Numbered from the stretch's first letter, positions 19,604-29,853 are shown. The stretch is 64,000 nt of DNA from Pseudomonas maioricensis (GCF_022790535.1 NZ_LOHG01000003.1:398101-462100); one strand, 5' to 3'. Numbers and translations are program-made. The notes: generated by a model not told the origin, from the sequence alone.

Positions 19604-20818
19604 TTAGTTGCGCCCTTCCCGCTCCCTGACACCCAGCAGATACAGCACCCCATCCAGCCCCAGCGTCGAGATGGCCTGCCTGGCTGACTGCTTGACCAAT
19701 GGCTTGGCGCGGAACGCAACACCCAGCCCCGCAATGGCCAGCATTGGCAAGTCGTTCGCGCCATCACCGACGGCGATGGTCTGCTCCAGGCTCAAGCCTT
19801 CCTTCGCTGCCAGCTCACGCAACAGGTCTGCCTTGCGCTGGGCATTGACGATGGGCTCAACGGCCACGCCGGTACATTTGCCATTAACCACTTCCAGCTC
19901 ATTGGCGAAGACATAGTCGATACCGAGTCTGGCCTGCAGCTGTTTGGCGAAGTAAGTAAAGCCGCCCGACAGAATCGCAGTCTTGTAGCCCAGACGCTTG
20001 AGTTCGGCAAAGAGGATTTCGGTACCTTCGGTCAAACGCAACGAAGCACCTATTTCGTCCAGCACGCTGACGTCCAGACCTTTGAGCAAGGCCAGACGCT
20101 CTTTGAAACTGGCACTGAAATCCAGCTCGCCACGCATGGCGCGCTCGGTGATTTCCGAAACCCGATCGCCCACGCCATGAGCCTTGGCCAGCTCATCAAT
20201 GACTTCAGCCTCGATAAGCGTCGAGTCCATATCGAACACAGCTAGACGACGGTTGCGGCGGAACAGCGAATCCTGCTGGAACGCTATATCGACGTTCAAC
20301 TCCTGCGCCACCTGCAAAAACTCAGCCTGCAGGGCTTTGGCGTCAGCAGGCTCGCCACGCACTGAAAACTCAATGCAGCCTTTGCCCTGTTCAGTCGGCG
20401 CATCCAGTGGCATGCGCCGTGAAAGACGATCAATCCTGTCAATGTTCAGGCCGTGTTGCGACGTAATCGAGCTGACCCGTTGCAGCTGTTGGGCGGTGAC
20501 CTTGCGAGTCAGCAGCGTCACGATATGCTGGGAGTTACCCTGATCGTCTACCCACTGCTGATAATCCGCCTCGGATACCGGCGTAATACGCACCTGCTGA
20601 TCCAGCTTGTGGGCGATGGACTGGATATCTTCGAGGATGGAAGAGTCTTGTCCGGAGTCAGGAATTTCAATCAGAATGCCGAACGACAGGACGTCGTGGA
20701 TCACCGCCTGGCCGACGTCAAGGACGTTCACTGCGCCCTGTGCAAGCACGCCAGTGATAGCCGCAGTGAGACCGGGACGGTCTTCACCGGTGATGTTAAT
20801 CAGGACGATTTCGCGCAA
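19604..20818 (-). CDS. serB: Phosphoserine phosphatase SerB
   Basis: Last step of serine synthesis: hydrolyses O-phosphoserine. The 404-residue protein has an N-terminal pair of ACT domains (about residues 1-175, beginning MREIVLINITGEDRPGLTAAI), probably for serine feedback, then a HAD phosphatase domain with the nucleophile motif DMDST near 196, the SGGFTYF motif near 300 and GDGANDLPML near 345. This is the long pseudomonad type. The gene is divergent from the AhpA/YtjB-like gene, as serB and ytjB are in enterobacteria. Confidence 0.96.
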   Translation of the reverse strand: MREIVLINITGEDRPGLTAAITGVLAQGAVNVLDVGQAVIHDVLSFGILIEIPDSGQDSSILEDIQSIAHKLDQQVRITPVSEADYQQWVDDQGNSQHIVTLLTRKVTAQQLQRVSSITSQHGLNIDRIDRLSRRMPLDAPTEQGKGCIEFSVRGEPADAKALQAEFLQVAQELNVDIAFQQDSLFRRNRRLAVFDMDSTLIEAEVIDELAKAHGVGDRVSEITERAMRGELDFSASFKERLALLKGLDVSVLDEIGASLRLTEGTEILFAELKRLGYKTAILSGGFTYFAKQLQARLGIDYVFANELEVVNGKCTGVAVEPIVNAQRKADLLRELAAKEGLSLEQTIAVGDGANDLPMLAIAGLGVAFRAKPLVKQSARQAISTLGLDGVLYLLGVREREGRN

Positions 20819-20948
20819 GGGACACCCCAGCAGTGGAAAAAAACCGCATTCTAACCACTTTCAGTGACCATCGGGCACAGGCAGCGCTTTGCCGTCACTG
20901 GGTCGGTCGTTATACTGCGCGGCAACTTCTTCGAAAGAGCCGTGCTCT

Positions 20949-22499
20949 GTGAACCGGCCCACGCCCGTTAAAACCGATAATTTCTTCCTGCTGATCTTCC
21001 GGGCATTGCGTCATCGCCGTGTACCGATTGCTTTGCGCATTGCCAGCCATAACGTGATCCTCGTCTCTCTGGCGCTGTTGATCTACGCCGGTGTAATGGG
21101 TTTGCAATTCAAGCAGGCCATGCACGAGCAGGCCGATGCGCTAGGTCAGGCACTCACCACGCAAACTGCGACCTCTGCCACAGAGCTGCTGGTGTCCAAC
21201 GACATCCTCAGTCTTAACGTGCTGCTGGGTAATCTGGTGAAAAACCCGCTGGTGGCCCATGCCGCAATCTACAGCGTGGACAACCGTATTCTCGCGGAAG
21301 CGGGTCAGCGCCCGAAAAACGGGCTGCTCGGCGAAGCCGAAGGCCTGTACGAGATCAAAATCACTTTTCAGGACACCATGGCCGGGCATCTGCGCATCAG
21401 CCTGGACATGTCACAGTTTCAACAGCCGATGACCATCAGCCTGCAAAGCATGGGCATCCTTGCGGGTATCCTGCTGGCGCTGGCGCTGGCTCTGAGCCTG
21501 CGCCTGGGCAGACACATTTCCACTCCGCTGATGCAATTGCGGATCTGGCTGCGCGACATCGACCCGTACACTCCGGCAGTTGAACGCCAGGATGAAATCG
21601 GTGATCTGGCCCGTCAGCTACGCGCATCTTTCGCGCCGCCAATGCCGGAGCCTGAGCCCGAACCCGAGCCGGAATACGCTGAAGATGACTCGGACGATCA
21701 CTACGTAGACGCCGAAGAAGACGTTGAACCGGCTTCCACAGGCAGATCCTCACGCGAGCCGGGCTTTGATGAACCGGCCAAACCGCGCTTGCCGGCACCA
21801 CCGGTGCAGCGGCGTCTGGTCGCCGAAGAAGATGAAGAAGACGAGGACGATCCTTTTGCCGACCTACGCGACCACTCCAGCGTTGCGCCTCAGGTCAGCA
21901 AGGCGGCAGTCCCGAGCACACCACAACCGAGTGCCGTGCTGGCAATTCAGCTTGGCTCGCAGGATCAATTGCGTCGCTTGCCGCGCGCACGCCTTACTGA
22001 TCTGCTGCAACGTTATCGCGATTGCCTGGATCAGGCGTCGTCGCTCTACGATGGCGAACTGCATACCCTGAACGACGGCAGCACACTGATGCTGTTCCAT
22101 AGTCAGGAAAGCGGGGATGACTACCTCACCAACGCTATCTGCTGTGGTGAACTGTTACGGGCCCTGAGTCACGCATTGCAGATTGAAGTCGCCGATAGCG
22201 GCATCACCCTGCAATTACAACTTGGCCTGACATTGGGCGAAGGTCTGGCGGGGCTGAGTCAAATCGACCTGTTGCTGACCGAAACGGCACAAGACGCATT
22301 GGCCCTCTCGCAACACAGCCGCAACCTGTTGCTGGTAGAGCGCAAGATCAATGACGATGCTCTGATCCGTCAGCGCGCACGTATCCGCCCGATTGCCAGC
22401 CCTGAAGGCGCCTGCTGCGTAGAGCGCCTGATGGAGCCCTACCCTTCGATGCTTGAACGCCAGCTGGCGCGCATGCACGAGACGGCCCGGAAGGTTTGA
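20949..22499 (+). CDS. AhpA/YtjB-family inner-membrane protein
   Basis: A 516-residue membrane protein related to enteric YtjB (Smp), which is also encoded beside serB. It has a first membrane helix near residues 32-52, a periplasmic sensor-like domain, a second helix near 155-180, a HAMP-like linker, a strongly acidic repeat region (EPEPEPEPE and following) and a C-terminal domain from about 325 that faintly resembles a class III nucleotide cyclase fold (NDGSTLMLF in the place of GDxxhhhF). The GTG start (V/MNRPTPVKTDNFF) is preferred over an upstream TTG. Function unknown. Confidence 0.78.
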   Translation: MNRPTPVKTDNFFLLIFRALRHRRVPIALRIASHNVILVSLALLIYAGVMGLQFKQAMHEQADALGQALTTQTATSATELLVSNDILSLNVLLGNLVKNPLVAHAAIYSVDNRILAEAGQRPKNGLLGEAEGLYEIKITFQDTMAGHLRISLDMSQFQQPMTISLQSMGILAGILLALALALSLRLGRHISTPLMQLRIWLRDIDPYTPAVERQDEIGDLARQLRASFAPPMPEPEPEPEPEYAEDDSDDHYVDAEEDVEPASTGRSSREPGFDEPAKPRLPAPPVQRRLVAEEDEEDEDDPFADLRDHSSVAPQVSKAAVPSTPQPSAVLAIQLGSQDQLRRLPRARLTDLLQRYRDCLDQASSLYDGELHTLNDGSTLMLFHSQESGDDYLTNAICCGELLRALSHALQIEVADSGITLQLQLGLTLGEGLAGLSQIDLLLTETAQDALALSQHSRNLLLVERKINDDALIRQRARIRPIASPEGACCVERLMEPYPSMLERQLARMHETARKV

Positions 22500-22619
22500 T
22501 TCAACTGACCTGAAGCGCACGAGCACCGCGAGGCCGGATAGCGACGCGCCGGTCTCACCGCGATTGACGGCCGTATGTAACCTTGGCCAAATCGCGGATG
22601 CATCTGAAAGACATAGAGC

Positions 22620-22695
22620 CTGTAGGAGCTGCCGAAGGCTGCGAAAGCGATTTCTCCGAAATACCGCCATTCGCAGCCTTCGGCAGCTCCTACAG
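22620..22695. repeat. REP-type inverted repeat, family A
   Basis: Arms CTGTAGGAGCTGCCGAAGG and the exact complement around an imperfect loop, located between the convergent AhpA/YtjB-like and PqiC-like genes. Confidence 0.9.
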
Positions 22696-22717
22696 CGAAT
22701 TCCGGATAGCAGCCCAC

Positions 22718-22746
22718 AAAAAAGCCCGCATCGCTGCGGGCTTTTT
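22718..22746. terminator. Bidirectional rho-independent terminator
   Basis: AGCCCGCA, TCGC loop region, TGCGGGCT with an A run before and a T run after. It separates the convergent genes ending at 22499 and 22760. Confidence 0.93.
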
Positions 22747-22759
22747 GTTTGCGCCAATC

Positions 22760-23455
22760 CTAGAAGCGGAACACTTCCAGATCAGTACGAATTGGAGAGG
22801 CCATTGGAATCTTTGGCTTCTCAGGCTCTTTGGCGCGAGCCACTGGGGCTTTCTTTGGCTCCTCAGGCTGCCAGGAAATCGGCTTCACCGCAGAGCTCAA
22901 CTGATCCGCCAGACGCTGGAGCAACAAACCCTGAGCGCGTACCTGATCGGCAGAGGTCCCGGCGTGAAGCTCTTCAAGGTGGACAATACGACTGTCACGA
23001 ACATTACCTTTACGATCCACCAGACGCCATTGAGCATCAAGAATCGCAGGTTGTTTCGCACCTGAGTCCAGACGACTGATGGACAACACCACTTGCACGT
23101 CAGGCGTGAAGTTTGCCGCCGCAGGGGCCAGAACAACGCGCTGGCTGTCCAGCTTCCAGGCGAGTTGACGCAACAGCAGTTGATCGATATCCGAAGACAG
23201 ACTACCTGCCCAGCGACCATCGCTCGAAGCCGTCAGGCTACCGTCAGGCTGTCGCTGCAGCAGCGTTTCGCGCTGCAGGTAGTCAGCCACTGAGACTGGC
23301 CCCAGCAAAACAGCCAGCCCCTTATCATGTGTAGGTTGCCCGGGTGTGCCACTGTCCAGCTGATATAGCGCAGTCGGCTGATGCACACTGCAACCAGCCA
23401 GACCCAAAACACCGGTCATCAACAAAACAACGGGAAGGCGTAGAAGATTCATCAT
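22760..23455 (-). CDS. PqiC-family (ABC transport auxiliary) lipoprotein
   Basis: An outer-membrane-type lipoprotein of about 231 residues. It has a lipobox signal peptide (LGLAGCSVHQP, lipidated Cys near residue 22) and the PqiC/DUF330 pattern: YQLDSG, LLGPVSVADYLQR, a central Ser/Asp-rich segment and DAQWRLVD. Family members assist MlaD/MCE-type lipid transport systems, yet no such transporter is next to it here. The tail is rich in Lys, Pro and Ala. Start is one of two adjacent ATGs. It lies downstream of parC, with a 176-base gap in which I see nothing. Confidence 0.82.
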   Translation of the reverse strand: MMNLLRLPVVLLMTGVLGLAGCSVHQPTALYQLDSGTPGQPTHDKGLAVLLGPVSVADYLQRETLLQRQPDGSLTASSDGRWAGSLSSDIDQLLLRQLAWKLDSQRVVLAPAAANFTPDVQVVLSISRLDSGAKQPAILDAQWRLVDRKGNVRDSRIVHLEELHAGTSADQVRAQGLLLQRLADQLSSAVKPISWQPEEPKKAPVARAKEPEKPKIPMASPIRTDLEVFRF

Positions 23456-23631
23456 CCCATCCAGGTGGCCGCCGTCAGGCAAGCCACAGTGTATAACTCA
23501 ACAAATTCGTGCAGGCACTCAGCCACGCTTGCGCCTCAAGACGTCATATCATCCGTGAATATGCGTCATGACTCCAGCGATTATGCGTCGATCTTCATGG
23601 CAAAACGAAGACCAATAGCTCTAAAGCAGGA

Positions 23632-25896
23632 TTAAGAGGCGTTTTCTACCAAAAGCGCATCGACCCGCTGGAAGCCACGAGGCAGCTTATTACCCCGACG
23701 CCCGCGCTCGCCCTTGTAATGTTCCAGATCATCAGGTTTGAGTGACAGATTGCGTTTACCGGCCTGCAAGACCAGAGTAGCGCCCTGTGGTATCACCGCA
23801 ATATCAGTTACATATTCTTCACGGCTGGCGACCCGATCACCCGGCACACCGATGATCTTGTTGCCTTTACCTTTGCTCAACTGAGGCAAGTCACTGATCT
23901 TGAAGATCAGCAGACGCCCTTCAGTGGTTACAGCAGCGAGCCAGTTCTGCTCACGATCAGCGACCGGACGCGGCAACATCACTTTAGCCCCGTTCGGCAA
24001 ACTCAGCAGCGCCTTGCCCGCCTTGTTCTTGGCCTGCAGATCCTCGCCCTTGACCACGAACCCATAACCCGCATCCGACGCAATGACGTAGAGCGCGTCA
24101 TCTTCAGGCAGCAACACGCATTCAAACGTCGCGCCTGGCGGTGGCTGAAGCTTGCCTGTTAACGGCTCACCCTGCCCCCGAGCAGATGGCAAGGTATGAG
24201 CGGCCAGCGAATAACTGCGGCCCGTGGAATCGATAAACACTGCGTATTGGTTGGAACGGCCCATTGCAGCCGTCTGGAAACCATCCCCCGCCTTGTAGGA
24301 AAGCCCGGTCGCGTCGATATCGTGACCTTTGGCGGATCGCACCCAGCCTTTTTCCGACAATACGACGGTCACTTTCTCATTCGGCAGCAGGTCATGTTCC
24401 GTCATGGCCTTGGCTTCAGCGCGCTCGACGATTGGCGAGCGGCGGTCATCGCCATAGGTTTCGGCGTCTTTCAGCAGCTCGGTGCGGACCAGCTTCTTCA
24501 GCTTGGCCTCGCTGCCCAGCAACGCCAGTAGCTTGGTCCGCTCTTTGTTCAGTTCATCCTGCTCATTGCGCAGTTTCATCTCTTCGAGGCGTGCCAACTG
24601 ACGCAAACGGGTGTCCAGAATGTAGTCAGCCTGGATTTCGCTCAGTTCGAAGCGCTCGATCAACTTCGCCTTCGGATGCTCCTCGGTGCGGATGATATGA
24701 ATCACTTCATCCAGATTGAGGTATGCCACCAACAAACCGTCCAACAGGTGCAGACGGCGCTCAACCTTGTCGAGGCGGAACTGCAGGCGACGGCGCACCG
24801 TGCGTACACGGAACTCCAGCCATTCCACCAGCAATGCACGCAGGTTCTTCAGTTGCGGCTTGCCGTCCAGCCCGATGATGTTGATGTTGACCCGGTAGCT
24901 GGACTCCAGATCGGTACTGGCAAACAAGTGCTGCATCAGCGCTTCATGATCAACCCGGCTGTTCACCGGGATGATCACGATTCGGCAAGGGTTTTCATGG
25001 TCAGACTCGTCGCGCAGGTCAGCGACCTGCGGTGCCTTGGAAGGCTTGGCCTGCATCAAGGCAGCAATCTGCTCCAGCACCTTGGCCCCGGAAACCTGAT
25101 GCGGTAGCGCAGTGACGATGATGTCGCCGTCTTCAACGTGATACACGGCGCGCATGCGCACCGAACCTTTGCCGGTTTCATACATTTTCAGCAGGTCGGC
25201 ACGCGGGGTGATGATCTCCGCTTCGGTCGGGTAATCCGGGCCCTGAATATGCTCAACCAGTTGTTCGACGGTAGCTTTCGGCTCATCAAGCAGACGCACG
25301 CAGGCAGTCGCGACCTCACGCAAGTTGTGCGGCGGCACGTCAGTGGCCATGCCCACGGCAATACCTGTCGTGCCGTTGAGGAGGATATTCGGCAAACGTG
25401 CTGGTAACACAGCAGGTTCGTCCAGAGTACCGTCAAAATTCGGCACCCAGTCAGCAGTGCCCTGGCCTAACTCGCTGAGCAGCACCTCGGAGTAACGCGA
25501 CAAACGCGCCTCGGTGTAACGCATGGCCGCGAAGGATTTAGGATCATCCGGCGCACCCCAGTTGCCTTGCCCATCCACCAGCGTGTAGCGGTAGCTGAAC
25601 GGCTGGGCCATGAGCACCATGGCTTCATAACAGGCCGAGTCACCGTGAGGGTGAAACTTGCCGAGCACGTCGCCGACGGTACGCGCCGACTTCTTGTGCT
25701 TGGAATCAGCGTCCAGGCCCAGCTCGCTCATGGCATAGACGATGCGTCGCTGCACGGGCTTGAGACCGTCGCCGATATGCGGCAAGGCACGGTCCATGAT
25801 CACGTACATGGAGTAGTTGAGGTAGGCCTGTTCGGTGAAGTCAGCCAGTGACCGGCGTTCTACACCATCCAGACTGAGGTCAAGGGAGTCGCTCAT
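23632..25896 (-). CDS. parC: DNA topoisomerase IV subunit A
   Basis: ParC carries the breakage-reunion activity of topoisomerase IV, which decatenates daughter chromosomes. From [11 protein letters not shown] the protein is 754 residues, the usual Pseudomonas length. The quinolone-resistance region reads [10 protein letters not shown] with Ser87 and Glu91, the residues of susceptible strains. The catalytic tyrosine is Tyr127 in [11 protein letters not shown]. The C-terminal half carries the beta-pinwheel repeats. An ORF start 15 codons upstream would overlap the preceding gene. It follows the retropepsin-like gene by ten bases. Confidence 0.97.
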   Translation of the reverse strand: MSDSLDLSLDGVERRSLADFTEQAYLNYSMYVIMDRALPHIGDGLKPVQRRIVYAMSELGLDADSKHKKSARTVGDVLGKFHPHGDSACYEAMVLMAQPFSYRYTLVDGQGNWGAPDDPKSFAAMRYTEARLSRYSEVLLSELGQGTADWVPNFDGTLDEPAVLPARLPNILLNGTTGIAVGMATDVPPHNLREVATACVRLLDEPKATVEQLVEHIQGPDYPTEAEIITPRADLLKMYETGKGSVRMRAVYHVEDGDIIVTALPHQVSGAKVLEQIAALMQAKPSKAPQVADLRDESDHENPCRIVIIPVNSRVDHEALMQHLFASTDLESSYRVNINIIGLDGKPQLKNLRALLVEWLEFRVRTVRRRLQFRLDKVERRLHLLDGLLVAYLNLDEVIHIIRTEEHPKAKLIERFELSEIQADYILDTRLRQLARLEEMKLRNEQDELNKERTKLLALLGSEAKLKKLVRTELLKDAETYGDDRRSPIVERAEAKAMTEHDLLPNEKVTVVLSEKGWVRSAKGHDIDATGLSYKAGDGFQTAAMGRSNQYAVFIDSTGRSYSLAAHTLPSARGQGEPLTGKLQPPPGATFECVLLPEDDALYVIASDAGYGFVVKGEDLQAKNKAGKALLSLPNGAKVMLPRPVADREQNWLAAVTTEGRLLIFKISDLPQLSKGKGNKIIGVPGDRVASREEYVTDIAVIPQGATLVLQAGKRNLSLKPDDLEHYKGERGRRGNKLPRGFQRVDALLVENAS

Positions 25897-25906
25897 GCGT
25901 GCCTCA

Positions 25907-26428
25907 TTATTTCGTGGTCTGACGCAGCAGCATGGTGCCACCGCGCTGAGTGAATTCGAGTTGTTTCATTGCGCTCATACCGAGCAGCACCTGCTCTCCG
26001 TCCAGACCGGGCACCACCAGGGCGCGCACGTTGTACAGGACGATGTCGCCCAGCTGCAGACGTTCGATTGACGTTCGAAAGCCCTCACTGCGGCCATTGG
26101 CGGTGCTGACCCAAACCGGCGCACCCCGTTGTAACTGCAAGGTGTCTGCCACCTTGCCCGGGACCGCCACATCAGTGGCACCGGTATCCAGCAAAAACTC
26201 TACGGGGTGATCATCGATCTTGCCCGAGCTGACAAAATGCCCCTGACGATTGCCCACCAGTTGCACTTCTATATATCCATCACCGTGTTGCGAAGTGACC
26301 ACCGAGTTAGGGTTCACCTGGCGATCTTCCCACTCGCCAAAAAAGCGCGTAGCCAGAAATAGCGCTGCGCCCCAGGCCATGATCATTAGCACCTTGCCCG
26401 CGCGTTTGCCGGGAGGTTGCGAACTCAT
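25907..26428 (-). CDS. Retropepsin-like aspartic protease, membrane anchored
   Basis: A 173-residue protein with one N-terminal membrane helix (about residues 12-28) and a periplasmic single-lobe aspartic protease domain. The catalytic motif is [15 protein letters not shown] near residue 80, and the C-terminal hydrophobic-hydrophobic-Gly motif appears as [13 protein letters not shown], as in the TIGR02281/clan AA family. It would have to dimerise to form the active site. Its ATG overlaps the stop of the phytase-like gene (ATGA), so the two are translationally coupled, and parC follows ten bases later. Substrate unknown. Confidence 0.85.
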   Translation of the reverse strand: MSSQPPGKRAGKVLMIMAWGAALFLATRFFGEWEDRQVNPNSVVTSQHGDGYIEVQLVGNRQGHFVSSGKIDDHPVEFLLDTGATDVAVPGKVADTLQLQRGAPVWVSTANGRSEGFRTSIERLQLGDIVLYNVRALVVPGLDGEQVLLGMSAMKQLEFTQRGGTMLLRQTTK

Positions 26429-27399
26429 GGTTGCGCACTCCAGCCGCCAGCAGGTGCTGCGAAGCGCCATACAATCGGGCGCTTCTCGCCATCCGCGCGC
26501 TCATCGAAATTGTTATCGATGCCTACCCAGGCGCCTGTTTCATCCACTACCAGAGCCTCGGTCAGAGCGAACGGCTGGTCGTAAAGCCGGTTGGGCATCA
26601 ACGCCTCTTTGGCGAACGACCAGCATTGCTCGCTCTTGCCAGTCTCCAGGGAGCGTCGGCAAATGCGATACGCCGAACGTTCCAGCGTAAACAGCTTGCC
26701 GTTGAACAGCGACAGGTCGGCAAAATCACGGGATACCGATTTTCCGCCCACCTGCGGCGGTAAAACTTCACTGCCGGGCTCGGTACGCAACACGCAACTG
26801 CCCTTGCAGCGCCAGGCATCCTTGTCGCGGCTGACCACCAGCAACCCGCGTTGACTGCGCTCGGCAGCCAACCACAAACGGTCACCTTGTGGGCTAATGG
26901 CCAAGCCTTCAAAAATAGCGTTGAAGTGTTGCAACATGCCCTTGGCCCGCGCCTGTGCTACCAGTTCGGGCGGCAATTTCAGCCAGACGGGCGGCCCCTC
27001 GGCAGGCACCTTGAGCACCTCCGCGTGGGCCTCGCTGACGACATACTTATTGCCAGCCGCATCACAGCTGATGCCTTCGAAATCCAGACTCCCGCCGCGC
27101 ACGAAGGACGACAGTTTTGCCAGCGAACGCAAGTTGGCCGGCAAATCACTCTCCGGCGCAGGTGGTACATCAATCTTCTCAGACTGAGCCAGCCAGACGG
27201 TGTTCGTCATATCCATACGGTAGAGCAAGTCGTCGTCGCGGTCCGAAACGGCCCATAACTGGCCACTGCACACCGCCAGCCCTGACAGATTGCCACCGAC
27301 CATGCCGTCCACCGGATGCTCTGAAACAAGCGTCAGCTCTGGCAGTGGTGCTGCGAATGCCGGAGCCACCAGCAGAGTTGCAAGCAGCCCGGCCCACAC
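26425..27399 (-). CDS. Secreted phytase-like esterase-domain protein
   Basis: A 324-residue periplasmic or secreted protein with a signal peptide (VWAGLLATLLVAPAFAAP) and a beta-propeller of the 'esterase-like activity of phytase' family: SGLAVCSGQLWAVSDRDD, SLDFEGISCDAAGN and IFEGLAISPQGDRLWLAAE are the propeller repeats. The frame is open for another 136 codons upstream but these run through three REP repeats. The GTG at 27397-27399, with AGG six bases before it, begins the signal peptide and is the likely start. Enzymatic activity is not shown by sequence. Confidence 0.8.
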   Translation of the reverse strand: MWAGLLATLLVAPAFAAPLPELTLVSEHPVDGMVGGNLSGLAVCSGQLWAVSDRDDDLLYRMDMTNTVWLAQSEKIDVPPAPESDLPANLRSLAKLSSFVRGGSLDFEGISCDAAGNKYVVSEAHAEVLKVPAEGPPVWLKLPPELVAQARAKGMLQHFNAIFEGLAISPQGDRLWLAAERSQRGLLVVSRDKDAWRCKGSCVLRTEPGSEVLPPQVGGKSVSRDFADLSLFNGKLFTLERSAYRICRRSLETGKSEQCWSFAKEALMPNRLYDQPFALTEALVVDETGAWVGIDNNFDERADGEKRPIVWRFAAPAGGWSAQP

Positions 27400-27408
27400 A
27401 GATCGCCT

Positions 27409-27494
27409 GTAGGAGCGCGCTTGCCCGCGATTCGGTCGTTCAGGCGCGCCACTCACTGAATGACCTGACGCCATCGCGAGCAAGCTCACTCCTA
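27409..27494. repeat. REP-type inverted repeat, family B (1 of 3 in tandem)
   Basis: Arms GTAGGAGCGCGCTTGCCCGCG and an imperfect complement ending CTCACTCCTA. First of three REP elements filling the 404-base gap between parE and the phytase-like gene. Confidence 0.88.
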
Positions 27495-27531
27495 TCGAAA
27501 AAAATCTGGCTACCTGACCTGGAATGCTTTT

Positions 27532-27622
27532 CTGTAGGAGCTCACGAGCACCGCGAGGCAGCGATTGCGTCCTGTCTGATACACCGCTATCGCGGCCTCG
27601 CGCTGCTCGTGCGCTCCTACAG
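27532..27622. repeat. REP-type inverted repeat, family C (2 of 3 in tandem)
   Basis: Arms CTGTAGGAGCTCACGAGCAC and the imperfect complement GTGCTCGTGCGCTCCTACAG type. Related copies lie at 31676 and 62147. Confidence 0.88.
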
Positions 27623-27663
27623 GTCCCAATGTTTGCAACGCGGTTTTGTATCAAACGCGCAAT

Positions 27664-27756
27664 CCTGTAGGAGTGAGCTTGCTCGCGATTCGGTCTGCCA
27701 AGCGCTGAATGCAGTGCCTGAACTGACGCTATCGCGAGCAAGCCCGCTCCTACAGG
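27664..27756. repeat. REP-type inverted repeat, family B (3 of 3 in tandem)
   Basis: Arms CCTGTAGGAGTGAGCTTGCT and CAAGCCCGCTCCTACAGG. The remainder of the parE/phytase-like gap, 27757-27803, shows nothing. Confidence 0.88.
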
Positions 27757-27803
27757 GGCAGCAAAGGAATCACGCGGTGTCGAAGACACCGTGGGGCCTC
27801 GCA

Positions 27804-29708
27804 TCAAGTCAAAACCTCGGCGAGGTTGCCTTTGGACTCCAGCCAGCTCTTGCGGTCGCCAGCGCGCTTTTTGGCCAGCAACATGTCCATCATTTCCGAC
27901 GCGACTTCAAAATCGTCCAGGGTCAGTTGCACCAGACGCCGGGTGTTTGGATCCATGGTGGTTTCACGCAGCTGCGGCGGGTTCATCTCACCCAGACCTT
28001 TGAATCGTGTGACCTGCGGCTTGCCGCGCTTCTTCTCGGCCACCAGACGGTCAAGGATCCCGTCGCGCTCGGCTTCATCAAGCGCGTAGTAGATTTCTTT
28101 ACCCAAGTCGATGCGATACAACGGCGGCATGGCGACATAAACATGGCCCGCGTCCACCAGCGGACGGAAATGCTGGACGAACAACGCGCACAGTAGCGTT
28201 GCGATGTGCAAACCGTCGGAGTCAGCGTCGGCGAGGATGCAGATCTTGCCGTAGCGCAACTGGCTCATGTCCGCAGCCCCCGGATCAACACCAATGGCGA
28301 CGGCGATGTTGTGGACTTCCTGGCTGGCAAGCACTTCGCCGCCGTCGACTTCCCAGGTATTGAGGATCTTGCCGCGCAACGGCAGGATCGCCTGAAACTC
28401 CTTGTCCCGTGCTTGCTTGGCGGAACCACCTGCGGAGTCACCCTCGACCAGAAACAGCTCGGAGCGCATCGGATCCTGACCTGCACAGTCGGCGAGCTTG
28501 CCAGGCAATGCCGGGCCCTGAGTGATGCGCTTGCGTTCAACCTTCTTGCTGGCCTTGAGGCGACGACCGGCGTTGTTGATTGCCAGTTCGGCCAGTTGCA
28601 TACCCAGATCGGAGTTGGCGTTGAGCCACAGGCTGAATGCGTCCTTTACGACACCGGACACAAACGCTGCGGCTTCCCGAGAGGACAGGCGTTCCTTGGT
28701 CTGACCGGAAAACTGTGGCTCCTGCATTTTCATCGACAGGACGAAAGCAATGCGTTCCCAGACATCTTCCGGCGCCAGTTTCACACCACGAGGTAGCAGA
28801 TTTCGGTATTCGCAGAACTCGCGCATGGCATCAAGCAGGCCCTGACGCAAACCGTTCACATGAGTGCCGCCCTGCGCCGTCGGGATCAGGTTGACGTAAC
28901 TTTCCTGAACGCTGTCGCCGCCTTCAGGCAGCCAGAGCAATGCCCAGTCGACGGCTTCTTTATTACCGGCAAAACTGCCACAGAAAGGCTCATCCGGCAG
29001 GCGCAGGAAATCAGTGACCGAATCCTGCAGATAAGAACGCAGGCCGTCTTCGTAATGCCATTCGACTTTTTCACCTGCAGCTTTGTCTTCAAAGCTGACC
29101 AGCAGTCCCGGACACAGTACGGCTTTGGCCTTGAGCACGTGCTTGAGGCGGCTGACCGAAAACTTGGGAGTATCGAAATATTTAGGATCCGGCGCGAAGT
29201 AAACGCTGGTCCCGGTATTACGTTTGCCGACGGTGCCGACTATCTCCAGTTCCGATGCTTTGAAACCATCGGTGAAGCTCATTTCGTATTCGTTGCCGTC
29301 ACGCTTGACCCGGACTTTGACCAGGGTCGACAGCGCGTTGACCACCGAGATACCCACACCGTGCAAACCACCGGAGAACTGATAGTTCTTGTTGGAGAAC
29401 TTGCCGCCCGCGTGAAGCTTGGTGAGGATCAGCTCGACACCCGAGACGCCCTCTTCCGGGTGAATATCCACCGGCATGCCGCGACCATCGTCGGACACTT
29501 CCAGCGAATTGTCGGCATGCAGAATCACCTGCACCGATTTGGCATGGCCCGCCAGAGCTTCGTCGACGCTGTTGTCGATCACTTCCTGGGCAAGGTGATT
29601 CGGCCGCGAGGTGTCGGTATACATGCCCGGCCGCTTGCGAACCGGGTCGAGGCCCGAGAGGACTTCGATGGCGTCTGCGTTATAAGAGCTAGCGCTGGGA
29701 TTGGCCAT
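27804..29708 (-). CDS. parE: DNA topoisomerase IV subunit B
   Basis: The ATPase subunit of topoisomerase IV. The 634-residue protein shows the GHKL ATPase motifs (DNSVDEALAG near 46, DDGRGMPV near 73, GGLHGVGISVVNAL near 114) and the TOPRIM region with the motif EGDSAGG near 422, PLRGKILN and DADSDG. The length is normal. Three REP repeats separate it from the next minus-strand gene, and one REP repeat separates it from yqiA upstream. Confidence 0.97.
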   Translation of the reverse strand: MANPSASSYNADAIEVLSGLDPVRKRPGMYTDTSRPNHLAQEVIDNSVDEALAGHAKSVQVILHADNSLEVSDDGRGMPVDIHPEEGVSGVELILTKLHAGGKFSNKNYQFSGGLHGVGISVVNALSTLVKVRVKRDGNEYEMSFTDGFKASELEIVGTVGKRNTGTSVYFAPDPKYFDTPKFSVSRLKHVLKAKAVLCPGLLVSFEDKAAGEKVEWHYEDGLRSYLQDSVTDFLRLPDEPFCGSFAGNKEAVDWALLWLPEGGDSVQESYVNLIPTAQGGTHVNGLRQGLLDAMREFCEYRNLLPRGVKLAPEDVWERIAFVLSMKMQEPQFSGQTKERLSSREAAAFVSGVVKDAFSLWLNANSDLGMQLAELAINNAGRRLKASKKVERKRITQGPALPGKLADCAGQDPMRSELFLVEGDSAGGSAKQARDKEFQAILPLRGKILNTWEVDGGEVLASQEVHNIAVAIGVDPGAADMSQLRYGKICILADADSDGLHIATLLCALFVQHFRPLVDAGHVYVAMPPLYRIDLGKEIYYALDEAERDGILDRLVAEKKRGKPQVTRFKGLGEMNPPQLRETTMDPNTRRLVQLTLDDFEVASEMMDMLLAKKRAGDRKSWLESKGNLAEVLT

Positions 29709-29753
29709 GGGGTCTCGTCATCAGTTGTTCGTGGGGTTACAGAGTTGAAAACC

Positions 29754-29835
29754 TGTAGGAGCTGCCGAAGGCTGCGATCCGGCATAAGCCAAATGGAAGC
29801 TTTCGATCCAATCGCAGCCTTCGGCAGCTCCTACA
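29754..29835. repeat. REP-type inverted repeat, family A
   Basis: Arms TGTAGGAGCTGCCGAAGGCT and the exact complement, between yqiA and parE on the minus strand. Confidence 0.9.
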
Positions 29836-29853
29836 TTTAATCCGGCTATACAT

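Noticed and set aside
23483..23631. Gap between the PqiC-like gene and parC as an RNA gene
   Set aside because: No terminator, promoter or stem of note is visible.
27400..27807. 136-codon N-terminal extension of the phytase-like gene
   Set aside because: The extension translates REP repeats; the signal peptide begins at the GTG at 27397-27399.
27117..28196. Plus-strand open frame over the REP cluster and parE 3' end
   Set aside because: Composed of antisense parE sequence and REP arms.
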